Position numbers and translations under genes: made by a program. From positions 31,896,494-31,960,493 of the forward strand of contig OY804575.1 of the NCBI GenBank assembly GCA_963680875.1: a stretch of DNA of 64,000 bases, given 5' to 3'. The DNA is from Bathymodiolus brooksi (lineage: Eukaryota; Mollusca; Bivalvia; Mytilida; Modiolidae). Of this stretch, positions 16,501 through 28,335 are shown piece after piece. Each line of letters opens with the position of its first letter. Within the stretch, counting starts at the first letter, position 1. The notes under the pieces were generated by a model. The model ran no database searches and was not told where the DNA came from. It saw nothing but the letters and a program-made list of their open reading frames with translations.

Positions 16501-19500
16501 ATGTAGGAACTTTAAATGTCTAAGATCACCTATGCCTGATGGAGATTGACCTTACTTTTAATGAATTACATCATGTAGGAACTTTAAATGTCTAAAGTCA
16601 CCTATGCCTGATGGATATTGACCTTACTTTTAATGAATTATATCATGTAGGAACTTTAAATGTCTAAGGTCACCTATGTCTGATGGAGATTGACCTTATT
16701 TTTAATGAATTACATCATGTAGAAACTTAAAATGTCTAAAGTGACCTATGCCTGATTGAGATTGACCTTACTTTTAATGAATTACATCATGTAGGAACTT
16801 TAAATGTCTAAGGTCACCTATGCCTGATGGAGATTAACCTTACATTTAATGAATTACATCATGTAGAAACTTTAAATGTCTAAGGTCACCTATGCCTGAT
16901 GGAGATTGACCTTATATTTAATGAATTACATCATGTACAAACTTTAAATGTCTAAGGTCACCTATGCCTGATGGAGATTGACTTTACTTTTAATGAATTA
17001 CATCATGTAGGAACTTTAAATGTCTAAGGTCACCTATGCCTGATGAAGATTGGCCTTACATTTAATGCATTACATCATGTAGAAACTTTAAATGTCTAAG
17101 GTCACATATGCTTGATGGAGATTGACCTTACTTTTAATGAATTACATCATGTAGGAACTTTAAATGTCTAAGGTCACCTATGCCTGATGGAGATTGACCT
17201 TACTTTTAATGAATTACATCATGTAGGAACTTTAAATGTCTAAGGTCACCTATGTCTGATGGAGATTGCCCTTACTTTTAATGAATTACATCATTTAGGA
17301 ACTTTAAATGTCTAAGGTCACCTATGCCTGATGGAGATTGACCTTACTTTTAATGAATTACATCATGTAGAAACTTAAAATGTCTAAGGTCACCTATGCC
17401 TGATGAAGATTGGCCTTACATTTAATGCATTACATCATGTAGAAACTTTAAATGTCTAAGGTCACCTAAGCTTGATGGAGATTGACCTTACTTTTAATGA
17501 ATTACATCATGTAGGAACTTTAAATGTCTAAGGTCACCTCTGCCTGATGGAGATTGACCTTACTTTTAATGAATTACATCATGTAGGAACTTTAAATGAC
17601 TAAGGTCACCTATGTCTGATGGAGATTGACCTTATTTTTAATGAATTACATCATGTAGGAACTTTAAATGTCTAAGGTCACCTATGTCTGATGGAGATTG
17701 ACCTTACTTTTAATGAATTACATCATGTAGAAACTTTAAATGTCTAAGGTCACCTATGTCTGATGGAGATTGAACTTACTTTCAATGAATTATATCATGT
17801 AGAAACTTTAAATGTCTAAGGTCACCTATGCCTGATGGAGATTGACCTTACTTATAATGAATTACATCATGTAGGAACTTTAAATGTCTAAGATCACCTA
17901 TGCCTGGTGGAGATTGACCTTACTTTTAATGAATTACATCATGTAGAAACTTTAAATGTCTAAGGTCACCTATGTCTGATGGAGATTGACCATACTTTTA
18001 ATGAATTACATCATGTAGGAACTTTAAATGTCTAAGGTCACCTATGTCTGATGGAGATTGACCTTACTTTTAATGAATTACATCATGTAGAAACTTTAAA
18101 TGTCTAAGGTCACCTATGTCTGATGGAGATTGAACTTACTTTTAATGAATTACATCATGTAGAAACTTTAAATGTCTAAGGTCACCTATGCCTGATGGAG
18201 ATTGACCTTACTTTTAATGAATTACATCATGTAGGAACTTTAAATGTCTAAGATCACCTATGCCTGGTGGAGATTGACCTTACTTTTAATGAATTACATC
18301 ATGTAAAAACTTTAAATGTCTAAGGTCACCTATGTCTGATGGAGATTGACCTTACTTTTAATGAATTACATCATGTAGGAACTTTAAATGTCTAAGGTCA
18401 CCTATGCCTGATGGAGATTGACCTTACTTTTAATGAATTACATCATGTAGAAACTTTAAATGTCTAAGGTCACCTATGCTTGATGGAGATTGACCTTATT
18501 TTTAATGAATTACATCATGTAGGAACTTTAAATGTCTAAGATCACCTATGCCTGATGGAGATTGACCTTACTTTTAATGAATTACATCATGTAGGAACTT
18601 TAAATGTCTAAGATCACCTATGCTTGATGGAGATTGACCTTATTTTTAATGAATTACATCATGTAGGAACTTTAAATGTCTAAGATCACCTATGCCTGAT
18701 GGAGATTGACCTTATTTTTAATGAATTACATCATGTAGGAACTTTAAATGTCTAAGATCACCTATGCCTGATGGAGATTGACCTTACTTTTAATGAATTA
18801 CATCATGTAGGAACTTTAAATGTCTAAGGTCACCTATGTCTGATGGAGATTGACCTTATTTTTAATGAATTACATCATGTAGAAACTTAAAATGTCTAAA
18901 GTGACCTATGCCTGATTGAGATTGACCTTACTTTTAATGAATTACATCATGTAGGAACTTTAAATGTCTAAGGTCACCTATGCCTGATGGAGATTGACCT
19001 TACTTTTAATGAATTACATCATGTAGAAACTTTAAATGTCTAAGGTCACCTATGCCTGATTGAGATTGACCTTATATTTAATGAATTACATCATGTACAA
19101 ACTTTAAATGTCTAAGGTCACCTATGCCTGATGGAGATTGACTTTACTTTTAATGAATTACATCATGTAGGAACTTTAAATGTCTAAGGTCACCTATGCC
19201 TGATGAAGATTGGCCTTACATTTAATGCATTACATCATGTAGAAACTTTAAATGTCTAAGGTCACATATGCTTGATGGAGATTGACCTTACTTTTAATGA
19301 ATTACATCATGTAGGAACTTTAAATGTCTAAGGTCACCTATGCCTGATGGAGATTGACCTTACTTTTAATGAATTACATCATGTAGGAACTTTAAATGTC
19401 TAAGGTCACCTATGTCTGATGGAGATTGACCTTACTTTTAATGAATTACATCATGTAGAAACTTTAAATGTCTAAGGTCACCTATGTCTGATGGAGATTG

Positions 19501-19953
19501 AACTTACTTTTAATGAATTACATCATGTAGGAACTTTAAATGTCTAAGATCACCTATGCCTGGTGGAGATTGACCTTACTTTTAATGAATTACATCATGT
19601 AAAAACTTTAAATGTCTAAGGTCACCTATGTCTGATGGAGATTGACCTTACTTTTAATGAATTACATCATGTAGGAACTTTAAATGTCTAAGGTCACCTA
19701 TGCCTGATGGAGATTGACCTTACTTTTAATGAATTACATCATGTAGAAACTTTAAATGTCTAAGGTCACCTATGCTTGATGGAGATTGACCTTATTTTTA
19801 ATGAATTACATCATGTAGGAACTTTAAATGTCTAAGATCACCTATGCCTGATGGAGATTGACCTTACTTTTAATGAATTACATCATGTAGGAACTTTAAA
19901 TGTCTAAAGTCACCTATGCCTGATGGAGATTGACCTTACTTTTAATGAATTAT
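10594..19953. repeat. 4,680-bp higher-order repeat (65 monomers), tandem duplicate
   Basis: Bases 10,594-15,273 and 15,274-19,953 carry the same order of monomer variants. The marker monomers at 10,729, 12,385, 12,745 and 14,545 recur at 15,409, 17,065, 17,425 and 19,225, all exactly 4,680 bp apart. Rare private variants are shared too, such as ACAAACTATA at 10,600 and 15,280 and AATGTGTAAG near 11,335 and 16,015. The junction near 15,273 joins sequence resembling the end of the block (compare 19,921-19,953) to sequence resembling its start. A stretch near 13,920-14,060 versus 18,600-18,740 differs locally, as expected from patchy conversion. Confidence 0.88.
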
Positions 19954-22640
19954 ATCATGTAGGAACTTTAAATGTCTAAGGTCACCTATGTCTGATGGAG
20001 ATTGACCTTATTTTTAATGAATTACATCATGTAGAAACTTAAAATGTCTAAAGTGACCTATGCCTGATTGAGATTGACCTTACTTTTAATGAATTACATC
20101 ATGTAGGAACTTTAAATGTCTAAGGTCACCTATGCCTGATGGAGATTGACCTTACTTTTAATGAATTACATCATGTAGAAACTTTAAATGTCTAAGGTCA
20201 CCTATGCCTGATTGAGATTGACCTTATATTTAATGAATTACATCATGTACAAACTTTAAATGTCTAAGGTCACCTATGCCTGATGGAGATTGACTTTACT
20301 TTTAATGAATTACATCATGTAGGAACTTTAAATGTCTAAGGTCACCTATGCCTGATGAAGATTGGCCTTACATTTAATGCATTACATCATGTAGAAACTT
20401 TAAATGTCTAAGGTCACATATGCTTGATGGAGATTGACCTTACTTTTAATGAATTACATCATGTAGGAACTTTAAATGTCTAAGGTCACCTATGCCTGAT
20501 GGAGATTGACCTTACTTTTAATGAATTACATCATGTAGGAACTTTAAATGTCTAAGGTCACCTATGTCTGATGGAGATTGACCTTACTTTTAATGAATTA
20601 CATCATGTAGAAACTTTAAATGTCTAAGGTCACCTATGTCTGATGGAGATTGACCTTACTTTTAATGAATTACATCATGTAGAAACTTTAAATGTCTAAG
20701 GTCACCTATGTCTGATGGAGATTGAACTTACTTTTAATGAATTATATCATGTAGAAACTTTAAATGTCTAAGATCACCTATGCCTGATGGAGATTGACCT
20801 TACTTTTAATGAATTACATCATGTAGGAACTTTAAATGTCTAAGATCACCTATGCCTGGTGGAGATTGACCTTACTTTTAATGAATTACATCATGTAGAA
20901 ACTTTAAATGTCTAAGGTCACCTATGTCTGATGGAGATTGACCTTACTTTTAATGAATTACATCATGTAGGAACTTTAAATGTCTAAGGTCACCTATGCC
21001 TGATGGAGATTGACCTTACTTTTAATGAACTACATCATGTAGAAACTTTAAATGTCTAAGGTCACCTATGCTTGATGGAGATTGACCTTATTTTTAATGA
21101 ATTACATCATGTAGGAACTTTAAATGTCTAAGATCACCTATGCCTGATGGAGATTGACCTTACTTTTAATGAATTACATCATGTAGGAACTTTAAATGTC
21201 TAAAGTCACCTATGCCTGATGGAGATTGACCTTACTTTTAATGAATTATATCATGTAGGATCTTTAAATGTCTAAGGTCACCTATGTCTGATGGAGATTG
21301 ACCTTATTTTTAATGAATTACATCATGTAGAAACTTAAAATGTCTAAAGTGACCTATGCCTGATTGAGATTGACCTTACTTTTAATGAATTACATCATGT
21401 AGGAACTTTAAATGTCTAAGGTCACCTATGCCTGATGGAGATTGACCTTACATTTAATGAATTACATCATGTAGAAACTTTAAATGTCTAAGGTCACCTA
21501 TGCCTGATTGAGATTGACCTTATATTTAATGAATTACATCATGTACAAACTTTAAATGTCTAAGGTCACCTATGCCTGATGGAGATTGACTTTACTTTTA
21601 ATGAATTACATCATGTAGGAACTTTAAATGTCTAAGGTCACCTATGCCTGATGAAGATTGGCCTTACATTTAATGCATTACATCATGTAGAAACTTTAAA
21701 TGTCTAAGGTCACATATGCTTGATGGAGATTGACCTTACTTTTAATGAATTACATCATGTAGGAACTTTAAATGTCTAAGGTCACCTATGCCTGATGGAG
21801 ATTGACCGTACTTTTAATGAATTACATCATGTAGGAACTTTAAATGTCTAAGGTCACCTATGTCTGATGGAGATTGACCTTACTTTTAATGAATTACATC
21901 ATGTAGAAACTTTAAATGTCTAAGGTCACCTATGTCTGATGGAGATTGACCTTACTTTTAATGAATTACATCATGTAGAAACTTTAAATGTCTAAGGTCA
22001 CCTATGTCTGATGGAGATTGAACTTACTTTTAATGAATTATATCATGTAGAAACTTTAAATGTCTAAGATCACCTATGCCTGATGGAGATTGACCTTACT
22101 TTTAATGAATTACATCATGTAGGAACTTTAAATGTCTAAGATCACCTATGCCTGGTGGAGATTTACCTTACTTTTAATGAATTACATCAAGTAGAAACTT
22201 TAAATGTCTAAGGTCACCTATGTCTGATGGAGATTGACCTTACTTTTAAAGAATTACATCATGTAGGAACTTTAAATGTCTAAGGTCACCTATGCCTGAT
22301 GGAGATTGACCTTACTTTTAATGAATGACATCATGTAGAAACTTTAAATGTCTAAGGTCACCTATGCTTGATGGAGATTGGCATTACTTTTAATGAATTA
22401 CATCATGTAGGAACTTTAAATGTCTAAGGTCACCTATGCCTGATGGAGATTGACCTTACTTTTAATGAATTACATCATGTAGGAACTTTAAATGTCTAAG
22501 GTCACCTATGCCTGATGGAGATTGACCTTACTTTTAATGAATTACATCATGTAGGAACTTTAAATGTCTAAGGTCACCTATGTCTGATGGAGATTGACCT
22601 TACTTTTAATGAATTACATCATGTAGAACCTTTAAATTTC

Positions 22641-23266
22641 AAAATATACATATCTAATAAACCATCCATGTGTCAAATCACTTAGCGGTTGGTAACCTAG
22701 AGATTAATACTCCACCAGTAGAGGTATCAAGGAAGACAGAATGAAATATGTAGGATAGTATGATTAAAATCACTGTCATAGCAACCATATTTAAACAAAT
22801 TTCATATATGACACCTGGGTAAGATATGGGTAACAAATGAGAAATACACCAATGCAACGACACCGGGCTATATATAGCATAACAAAGATAACACAATAAT
22901 AATTTACTTATATTGATGAATAAATTATATTATACAGAATGTAGAATATATCTATATACAGTACTAAGAGATCGCATTTGGGACAAAGAAAAAGTGACCT
23001 TATAAGACAGGTGACCTATCAAAAGAAGTTCACTTCATATGAAATTTTCTATGACAGGGCAAGAAACAGATGACCCTTTAATACAGGTTGCTGCTTAATA
23101 GAGGTGACAGCATGGGCATGTTTGACTGTATATGTGAAAATCTGTTACAATCTCAACATTTTGCCAATGACAATACCTGATTCAATGATTATCTATGCTA
23201 TAATTATTACTCTAACTTTAAATTAGTTATTTTTTAATGGTTTGTATGTTTATTTTTTCCCTTCAG
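22641..23266. other. satellite-to-unique junction and presumed intron sequence
   Basis: After the truncated last monomer the sequence turns AT-rich and non-repetitive. I see no coding exon. It ends in a pyrimidine-rich stretch and CTTCAG acceptor at 23,261-23,266. If the plus-strand phosphatase exon that follows is part of a gene, this segment and the satellite lie in its last intron. Confidence 0.5.
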
Positions 23267-23338
23267 GAGCAGCATGAATTTTGTTACCGCTGCATACAAG
23301 AATATCTTAGCAGTGAATCATTGTATGCTAATATGTAA
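23267..23338 (+). CDS. terminal exon of a second (plus-strand) receptor tyrosine phosphatase, likely orphaned
   Basis: Seventy-two bases following an acceptor (TTCCCTTCAG) encode 23 residues and a TAA stop, beginning EQHEFCYRCIQEYL. This is the C-terminal helix of a PTP domain, the segment after the P-loop exon that normally reads xxQYxFxYxxxxxYL. It differs from the minus-strand terminal exon at 27,667-27,738 by three residues (H for Y, S for T, M for V). The two lie in opposite orientation, with ends facing each other. No upstream exon is visible to its left; by analogy with the minus-strand gene (intron about 1.27 kb) the previous exon would fall inside the satellite. It could be the last exon of a live gene with a very large intron, or a stranded remnant. 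Confidence 0.75.
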   Translation, partial: EQHEFCYRCIQEYLSSESLYANM

Positions 23339-24011
23339 TCATTTCTTCACAATTGAAATTGAACAATCTTTGCTGTTTTCATGTTGTTGTTTTATTGTGA
23401 ACATACAGGAATAATGCTTTATGTTTTTAATACAATTATGTCTAATAATAGAAAAAACGAACTTCGTCCTCTTTATTCATGGTCAATTCGTTCATTGGAC
23501 GATAATATATCACCTCTGATGAGGGTGTTGGATCCAGTCATTGTTTTGTTTTGCATCTAGTCGCATGGTTTAAAGCATGCAATGACAGCCTTTAGCTTGA
23601 TTTTATGTGACAAAACATTTCATAGAATACAAAAGATTGAGAAACTCGAATTCTACTAGGCACAGAGTAAAAAAGTTCCTGCTGCATTAGTAGCACCTGT
23701 CGTGTGAATGAAATACAAGAAAAAGTGATATTATATTATTATGAAAAGATAATTATATTTCGATATTGAGTGTACCTGATGGAGGTTATTCCAGAAAGTC
23801 GTTGTGCGCAGTAACATTGATATATACGCTTTTATTAAATGGTAATTGTCACCAATTCTACCAATATCAACAAAAGGAGAAATCATCTCTGACATCAAAT
23901 AATTAAACTTATTATACAGCTATAATAGTAATCCGATCAAAAACACCCATTTAAGACATGTGACGGTATATTATTTTTTCCGCATTGTACAACCGGAAGC
24001 CGTATTGTTTC

Positions 24012-24061
24012 CGTATTGGACGTCCAATACGTTTTTTTTACCGTATTGGACGTCCAATACG
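24012..24061. repeat. two adjacent 20-bp perfect palindromes
   Basis: CGTATTGGACGTCCAATACG is its own reverse complement. It occurs at 24,012-24,031 and 24,042-24,061, separated by a T-rich spacer. The half-site CCGTATTGGA also appears in the foldback element 250 bp downstream, so both probably derive from one mobile family. Confidence 0.85.
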
Positions 24062-24282
24062 TTTTTTTTTCGTATTGTACATTATATAAGGGAAGTAACT
24101 CATTGGTTTTTGTCGTCTGCTAGTAAATTATTTTTAATTGTAATTTGCAATCAAATTAACTTGTTCGATATTTAACAGTTTGAGGGGACAAAAGTTGCTT
24201 AGAATAGACTGTATTAAAAGTTAATCATAACATTGTTGTTATAGTATTGAACATTTCAGCTGTATAATAAATAGGTCATTAG

Positions 24283-24435
24283 ACAGTGCTATGTACAATA
24301 TGGAAATATATTGTACTCGTCCGTATTGTATTGAAAACCCGTATTGGATTTCACGCCTGCGGCGGCTCGTCCAATACGGGTCTGCAATACAATACAGACT
24401 CGTACAATATCTTTCCATTTTGTACATAGCACTGT
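24283..24435. mobile_element. foldback (MITE-like) element, arms about 66 bp
   Basis: Arm 24,283-24,348 is the imperfect reverse complement of 24,370-24,435. Matching blocks run from ACAGTGCTATGTAC on the outside to CCGTATTGGA on the inside, around a GC-rich 21-bp loop (TTTCACGCCTGCGGCGGCTCG). No coding capacity. The structure fits a non-autonomous DNA transposon or foldback element. I could not identify a target-site duplication with certainty. Confidence 0.65.
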
Positions 24436-25369
24436 ATTTAAATACTGTTATTAACTTGTTCGATATTTAAGTTTGAGGGAAAATAAGTTGATTAGAATAT
24501 CAAAAAAAGGAGCAATCATCTCTGACATCAAATAATTAAACATAGAAAAGACGATGACATATGGCATTGGAAATAACGGTTCGGGCTTGGGATATGCACA
24601 AAGATATGGCCGGGGTTAAAGTGGTTTATAGATGAGTATATCTGGATATTAAACAACTAAAACTCAATCAATCGTATCCAATTAAAACAGGTGTTAACAT
24701 ACAACCACTTCGTTTATATTCAACAGATGCTAGTCTGTCAGAAACGATCTCGAAAATGATAGTGGCATTTGTGACATGCAGTATTGAAATCCTTTGTTTA
24801 AAATTAACAAAGGAATCCGTAGAATAAATATACATCCTTGCATCAAGTTATTGACTACATCAACGGGTTCAAAAATGTTATGATCGTAAACTACGTTCTC
24901 TTCTGTTTTTATGAGAGTGTGTATTGTTCGTTGTAAGGTTCCTTTTGTTTATTTTTATACCATTTTCATGTCATTTCCAACCATACTCTGTCATTATCCC
25001 TTCATATGAGTAATTTATGAAGCACGAATTGCTTACCCCTCGAGAGCCCCTGCGTTCACCCCCCCGGGTTTTTGTGGGGTCCATGTTTCTCATTGTTGTA
25101 GTTTTCTGTGTTGTGTTGTGCTTTGCTTTGTGAAAATGTCTCTCTATCAGTCTAAGAGTGTGATAAGATATTGAATTTATATTTATATGCTCTTAGAGGA
25201 GGACAGAAATATCAATTTAATATGTTCGAGGTATCAGTTATGATTTTTGTGTTCTGTGAATAATGGTCTTTCAGCAACATATTCTACATTCTTAGCTAGA
25301 AGTGATTGCTGACCCTGTAATTGTACTGCCCATGATCATGATTAATAAAATGAAAAACAAAAACATACC

Positions 25370-25431
25370 ATACTGTCGGAACAATCCTAAAACAAATATC
25401 ATACTGTCTGAACAATTCTAAAACAAATATC
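25370..25431. repeat. 31-bp tandem duplication
   Basis: ATACTGTCGGAACAATCCTA at 25,370 is repeated 31 bp later with two substitutions (ATACTGTCTGAACAATTCTA). Two copies only. Confidence 0.8.
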
Positions 25432-26081
25432 AAAATCACAGAAAGGCAAAATCGATACCAATAACACATTAATACATGATATATTGTGTGTGGTCTTTGC
25501 AGTGGAAATGAATCTGTGCAGAATTTTGAAATTCTTTGTTTATGTCTATATTACATTTTGGAATGTAGTTATCAAGAGCATTACATAGATTAAGCATATT
25601 TTATTAATTAATTCAACATAACATTATACTATTGAACTATATATGATACATAATACAAGGTTATTAATAGGATTGGGAAACACATTGCTATACCTTGTCA
25701 AATTATGATGGTTTATTGAGAATAAAAGATATATATAAAACCTATGTTAATCCCTATTAGCAATATGCACAACAGTAATATCAGCATTTAAAGAAAATAA
25801 TTGAACATTCATATAGCTTTATTCATCATCAACTGTTAACAGTGCACCTTGGTTGTAACATGCACATGGTCAGACATGTAACTTACACAATAAAAATCAT
25901 CACACCCAAAGAAACAGGAAAATATACTTATATTAGATATATAAACAATTATGCAAAAAAATAAAATTAGTATGCATTCATTAAACTACATGTCCAATAC
26001 ACCAAATAGTAATATCAGTATGATCAAGACATTGATACGTTCATTACAATAAGATGGCAGTGTTATCTAATGGGAAGACTG

Positions 26082-27005
26082 CGAAAATGGAAAATAAACT
26101 GTTAAGAAGGAGAGGGGCACATTTCAGATAATTTGATCAAAAGATTAATGCACTTGTTGAAAATAAAATGTACAAACATGATAATAAATGGTGTTACATA
26201 CATGAACTTAATTTATAGTTGTCTACTTTTGTCAACATGCAAGAAAATAATTTATACATAAGAAACTTATATTAGAAACTCATGTATATATAATTATATG
26301 TAGGGGGTAAATCAAAATCTGATGATATATATCCTTAGATAAACTATGTATTTGATTTATTGCATGGAGACAAGGGGACACAACATTTCATATGTTTGTT
26401 ATGTATTTATTTTGAAAATGCCTAAAAATATGAAAGTAAAAACAAAAAATGCTTTTAGAAGCCCTGGGAACACACTTTTAAGAAGTAGTCTATTGGGAAT
26501 GTAAGTTCAATTCTGTCAATCATGTTCGCTCATATAATGCAAATATATTAAAATAGTGATGAAAACAAAATAATGTCAAATGACGCTTATACCACTTATT
26601 TTAATCTGAGTCACTGCGAAATTGTAATTGTTATACAAATTCATTCGTATGGTCACCGCGACTAATAAACCTGTAAAATTTTCTAGAATTCACATGAAGT
26701 ATAATTTGTGTACGACAAACTCCTTTTACAGTTTTACTTTATTTCAAAATCTGACATTTTATCTTAATTTTAAATAGTTAGTATTTAATAACATTGCTGA
26801 TCTATGTACATTTGTATAAAGTAATTTATGTATTGTGTACTTTGTAAGGTGATATAAATCATGTCCAGTTTATTTGTCAACATACAATGTACATTGTATT
26901 TAGCAATAAAATAAGTTTATCTAAGAAAAAAAAAGAAAAAAAAAAAGAGAAAATGGAAAATAAACTGTTAAGGAGAGGATCGAATTTCAGATAATTTGAT
27001 CAAAG
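26082..27005 (+). repeat. dispersed direct repeat, two copies of about 55-60 bp
   Basis: The block starting GAAAATGGAAAATAAACTGT at 26,082-26,144 recurs at 26,950-27,005 with small indels. The second copy is preceded by an A-rich run (26,920-26,950), as if reinserted beside a poly-A tail. No coding content. Confidence 0.6.
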
Positions 27006-27600
27006 AACGATCTTGAATTTGTTTCATTGTCGTGTACATAGCCTCTATGTATTGATTACCGTCGTATTAATGTCTTAAATAAACATTAGAGAAAATCGAA
27101 GGGGCAATAACAAATGGGCAATCCAGAAAAACTGGCAACATAGGGTACACAAGACGAAGAAAAAACACAACACAATATATGATGGACACAAATAACGTAA
27201 ATAAGACAAAAACTGGGGTTAAAGACTAACCGAACATCGTGTTATACGGACATCGTAACGGATATCAAAACACGGAACTCAGAACGTAAAGACATATAAC
27301 AGGATAACACAAAAAAGTATTATATCGATCAAACTTGTATTTTACATTGCAACTTTTGTGTACTGTAACATTGTGTGTACATAATCATGTACGTGTAAAT
27401 CTGCTTTTAGAAAAATAAACAAATTACAAAAAAGTATTCGATAGTACACAATGCCATCGAAAGACATAATAGTCAAATTTGAACCAATAAACTTTTTGAA
27501 AGATAAGATGAGACGATTTAAAAAAAAATATCCTCATCTAATGGTTGAGTTGATCAGGTATGATGAGAACGAAGTTATTTGCTCTATCAAAAAACATCAT

Positions 27601-27606
27601 TTTATT
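27601..27606 (-). promoter_or_regulatory. candidate polyadenylation signal AATAAA of the minus-strand phosphatase gene
   Basis: The plus strand reads TTTATT, that is AATAAA on the gene strand, 61 bp after the stop codon of the terminal D2 exon. Distance and hexamer are canonical, but in AT-rich DNA such hexamers are frequent. Confidence 0.4.
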
Positions 27607-27666
27607 TACATTTTAAAGAATTTTGCTGAATGTTCAACGTATTGCAAACTACATGAGGAGGCATAT

Positions 27667-27738
27667 TTACACATTTGCATACAATGATTCGGTGCTAAGA
27701 TATTCCTGTATGCACCGATAACAAAATTCATATTGCTC
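27667..27738 (-). CDS. receptor tyrosine phosphatase, terminal exon (end of D2, stop codon)
   Basis: Acceptor TTTTCATTTCAG is followed by 72 bp in phase 0, encoding EQYEFCYRCIQEYL and nine more residues, ending in TAA (27,667-27,669). It supplies the last helix of phosphatase domain 2. The preceding exon (29,009-29,144) ends in phase 0 with a GTAAGT donor, so the junction is in frame. It is the same length as the plus-strand exon at 23,267 and differs from it by three residues. Confidence 0.88.
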   Translation of the reverse strand, partial: EQYEFCYRCIQEYLSTESLYANV

Positions 27739-27885
27739 CTGAAATGAAAAGAAAAACATTATATCGTATGGTATGTACAAAGGCTATAGACATTTTAAAC
27801 AAACATGCGCAAGTTATAATAATAATTGTACCAGAAATATACCATCTCGGGAGAAAGTTCTTACATTGCTTGTTTCTAATTTTGA

Positions 27886-28150
27886 GGGGATCCGGGTGGC
27901 TCAATGAGCTAGGTAGTTGGATTACCCAACAACTCATACAAGCCTATCACCAATACGGCGTGGGTTTGTAAATTACAAAAAAGAGTGCACTCGATTCGCA
28001 GCCGCAAGTGATCAAGTTTACCAGTTGCTTTCCCATGGTCGGTGGTTCTCTCCGGGTACTCCGGCTTCTCCCACCACTAAAACTGGTCGCCATGATATAG
28101 CTGAAATATTGCTGAAGTGGCGTTAAACACCAACAATCAAAAATCAAATC
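27886..28150 (+). mobile_element. tRNA-derived SINE, plus orientation
   Basis: Starts with a tRNA-like head (GGTGGCTCAATGAGCTAGGTAGTTGGATTA) followed by the family body with GGTCGGTGGTTCTCTCCGGGTACTCCGG and a tail containing GGCGTTAAACACC. The same body occurs in several introns of this gene in either orientation. The head differs from the other copies, so it may be a subfamily. Confidence 0.65.
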
Positions 28151-28171
28151 TAATTGTGAGAAACAAATGAA

Positions 28172-28222
28172 GGGTTAAGGTGATGGTGCTTAACACCACT
28201 TTCAACAATATTCCAGTTATAT
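28172..28222 (-). mobile_element. SINE 3' fragment, minus orientation
   Basis: GGTGCTTAACACCACTTTCAACAATATTCCAG matches the 3' end of the SINE family in inverted orientation, only about 50 bp long. Confidence 0.5.
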
Positions 28223-28234
28223 ACTTGTTTCTAG

Positions 28235-28335
28235 GGGCCGTCGCGGTCGTGATCGTACGGTAGTTGGATTTATAACAATGCAATCAGTGCCTATCGCCAC
28301 TAACGTTGTGAGTTCGAATCCTGCTCGATACTACA
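28235..28335 (+). mobile_element. SINE 5' fragment (tRNA-like head)
   Basis: Begins GGGCCGTCGCGGTCGTGATC, contains an A-box-like GGTAGTTGGAT and a B-box GAGTTCGAATCC, then ends after about 100 bp. This is the RNA polymerase III promoter part of the SINE family. Confidence 0.6.

Larger units (their letters stand above)
1..22640. repeat. 72-bp satellite DNA array
   Basis: Head-to-tail monomers of 72 bp fill the first 22.6 kb. Monomer starts fall at 1 + 72k through position 22,609, giving 314 full monomers and a partial last one that loses similarity near 22,630-22,640. Monomers differ by substitutions at recurrent positions (for example GTAGAAAC versus GTAGGAAC, AAGGTCA versus AAGATCA, TGCCTGATGG versus TGTCTGATGG), but I saw no net length change. 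Each monomer carries an 8-bp inverted repeat, TAAGGTCA at monomer positions 33-40 and TGACCTTA at 59-66, separated by 18 bp. All six frames are closed within a monomer or two, so it is non-coding. The array runs off the left edge. The family is not one I can name. Confidence 0.98.
23339..27600. other. intergenic spacer between convergent phosphatase ends
   Basis: AT-rich, with no supportable coding exon. It holds palindromic elements (24,012-24,435), a 31-bp direct repeat (25,370-25,431) and duplicated short blocks. The block around 23,870-23,909 recurs at 24,500-24,540, and 24,157-24,207 recurs at 24,451-24,500. An A-rich run lies at 26,920-26,950. The stretch 25,020-25,170 resembles a dispersed bivalve repeat (CCCCGGGTTTTTGTGGGGT). 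Confidence 0.5.

Noticed and set aside
1..22640. CRISPR-like regular repeat
   Set aside because: Repeats are contiguous with no unique spacers, in eukaryotic-type DNA; it is a satellite.
23267..23338. Relation between the 72-bp terminal exon and the 72-bp satellite monomer
   Set aside because: Same length, but I found no sequence similarity in either orientation; treated as coincidence.
27451..27687. 78-residue plus-strand open frame as a gene
   Set aside because: Its 3' part is antisense to the phosphatase stop-codon exon and the rest to its 3' flank. No family resemblance.
27886..28335. tRNA genes
   Set aside because: A- and B-box-like motifs belong to SINE heads; no cloverleaf with a proper anticodon arm could be formed.
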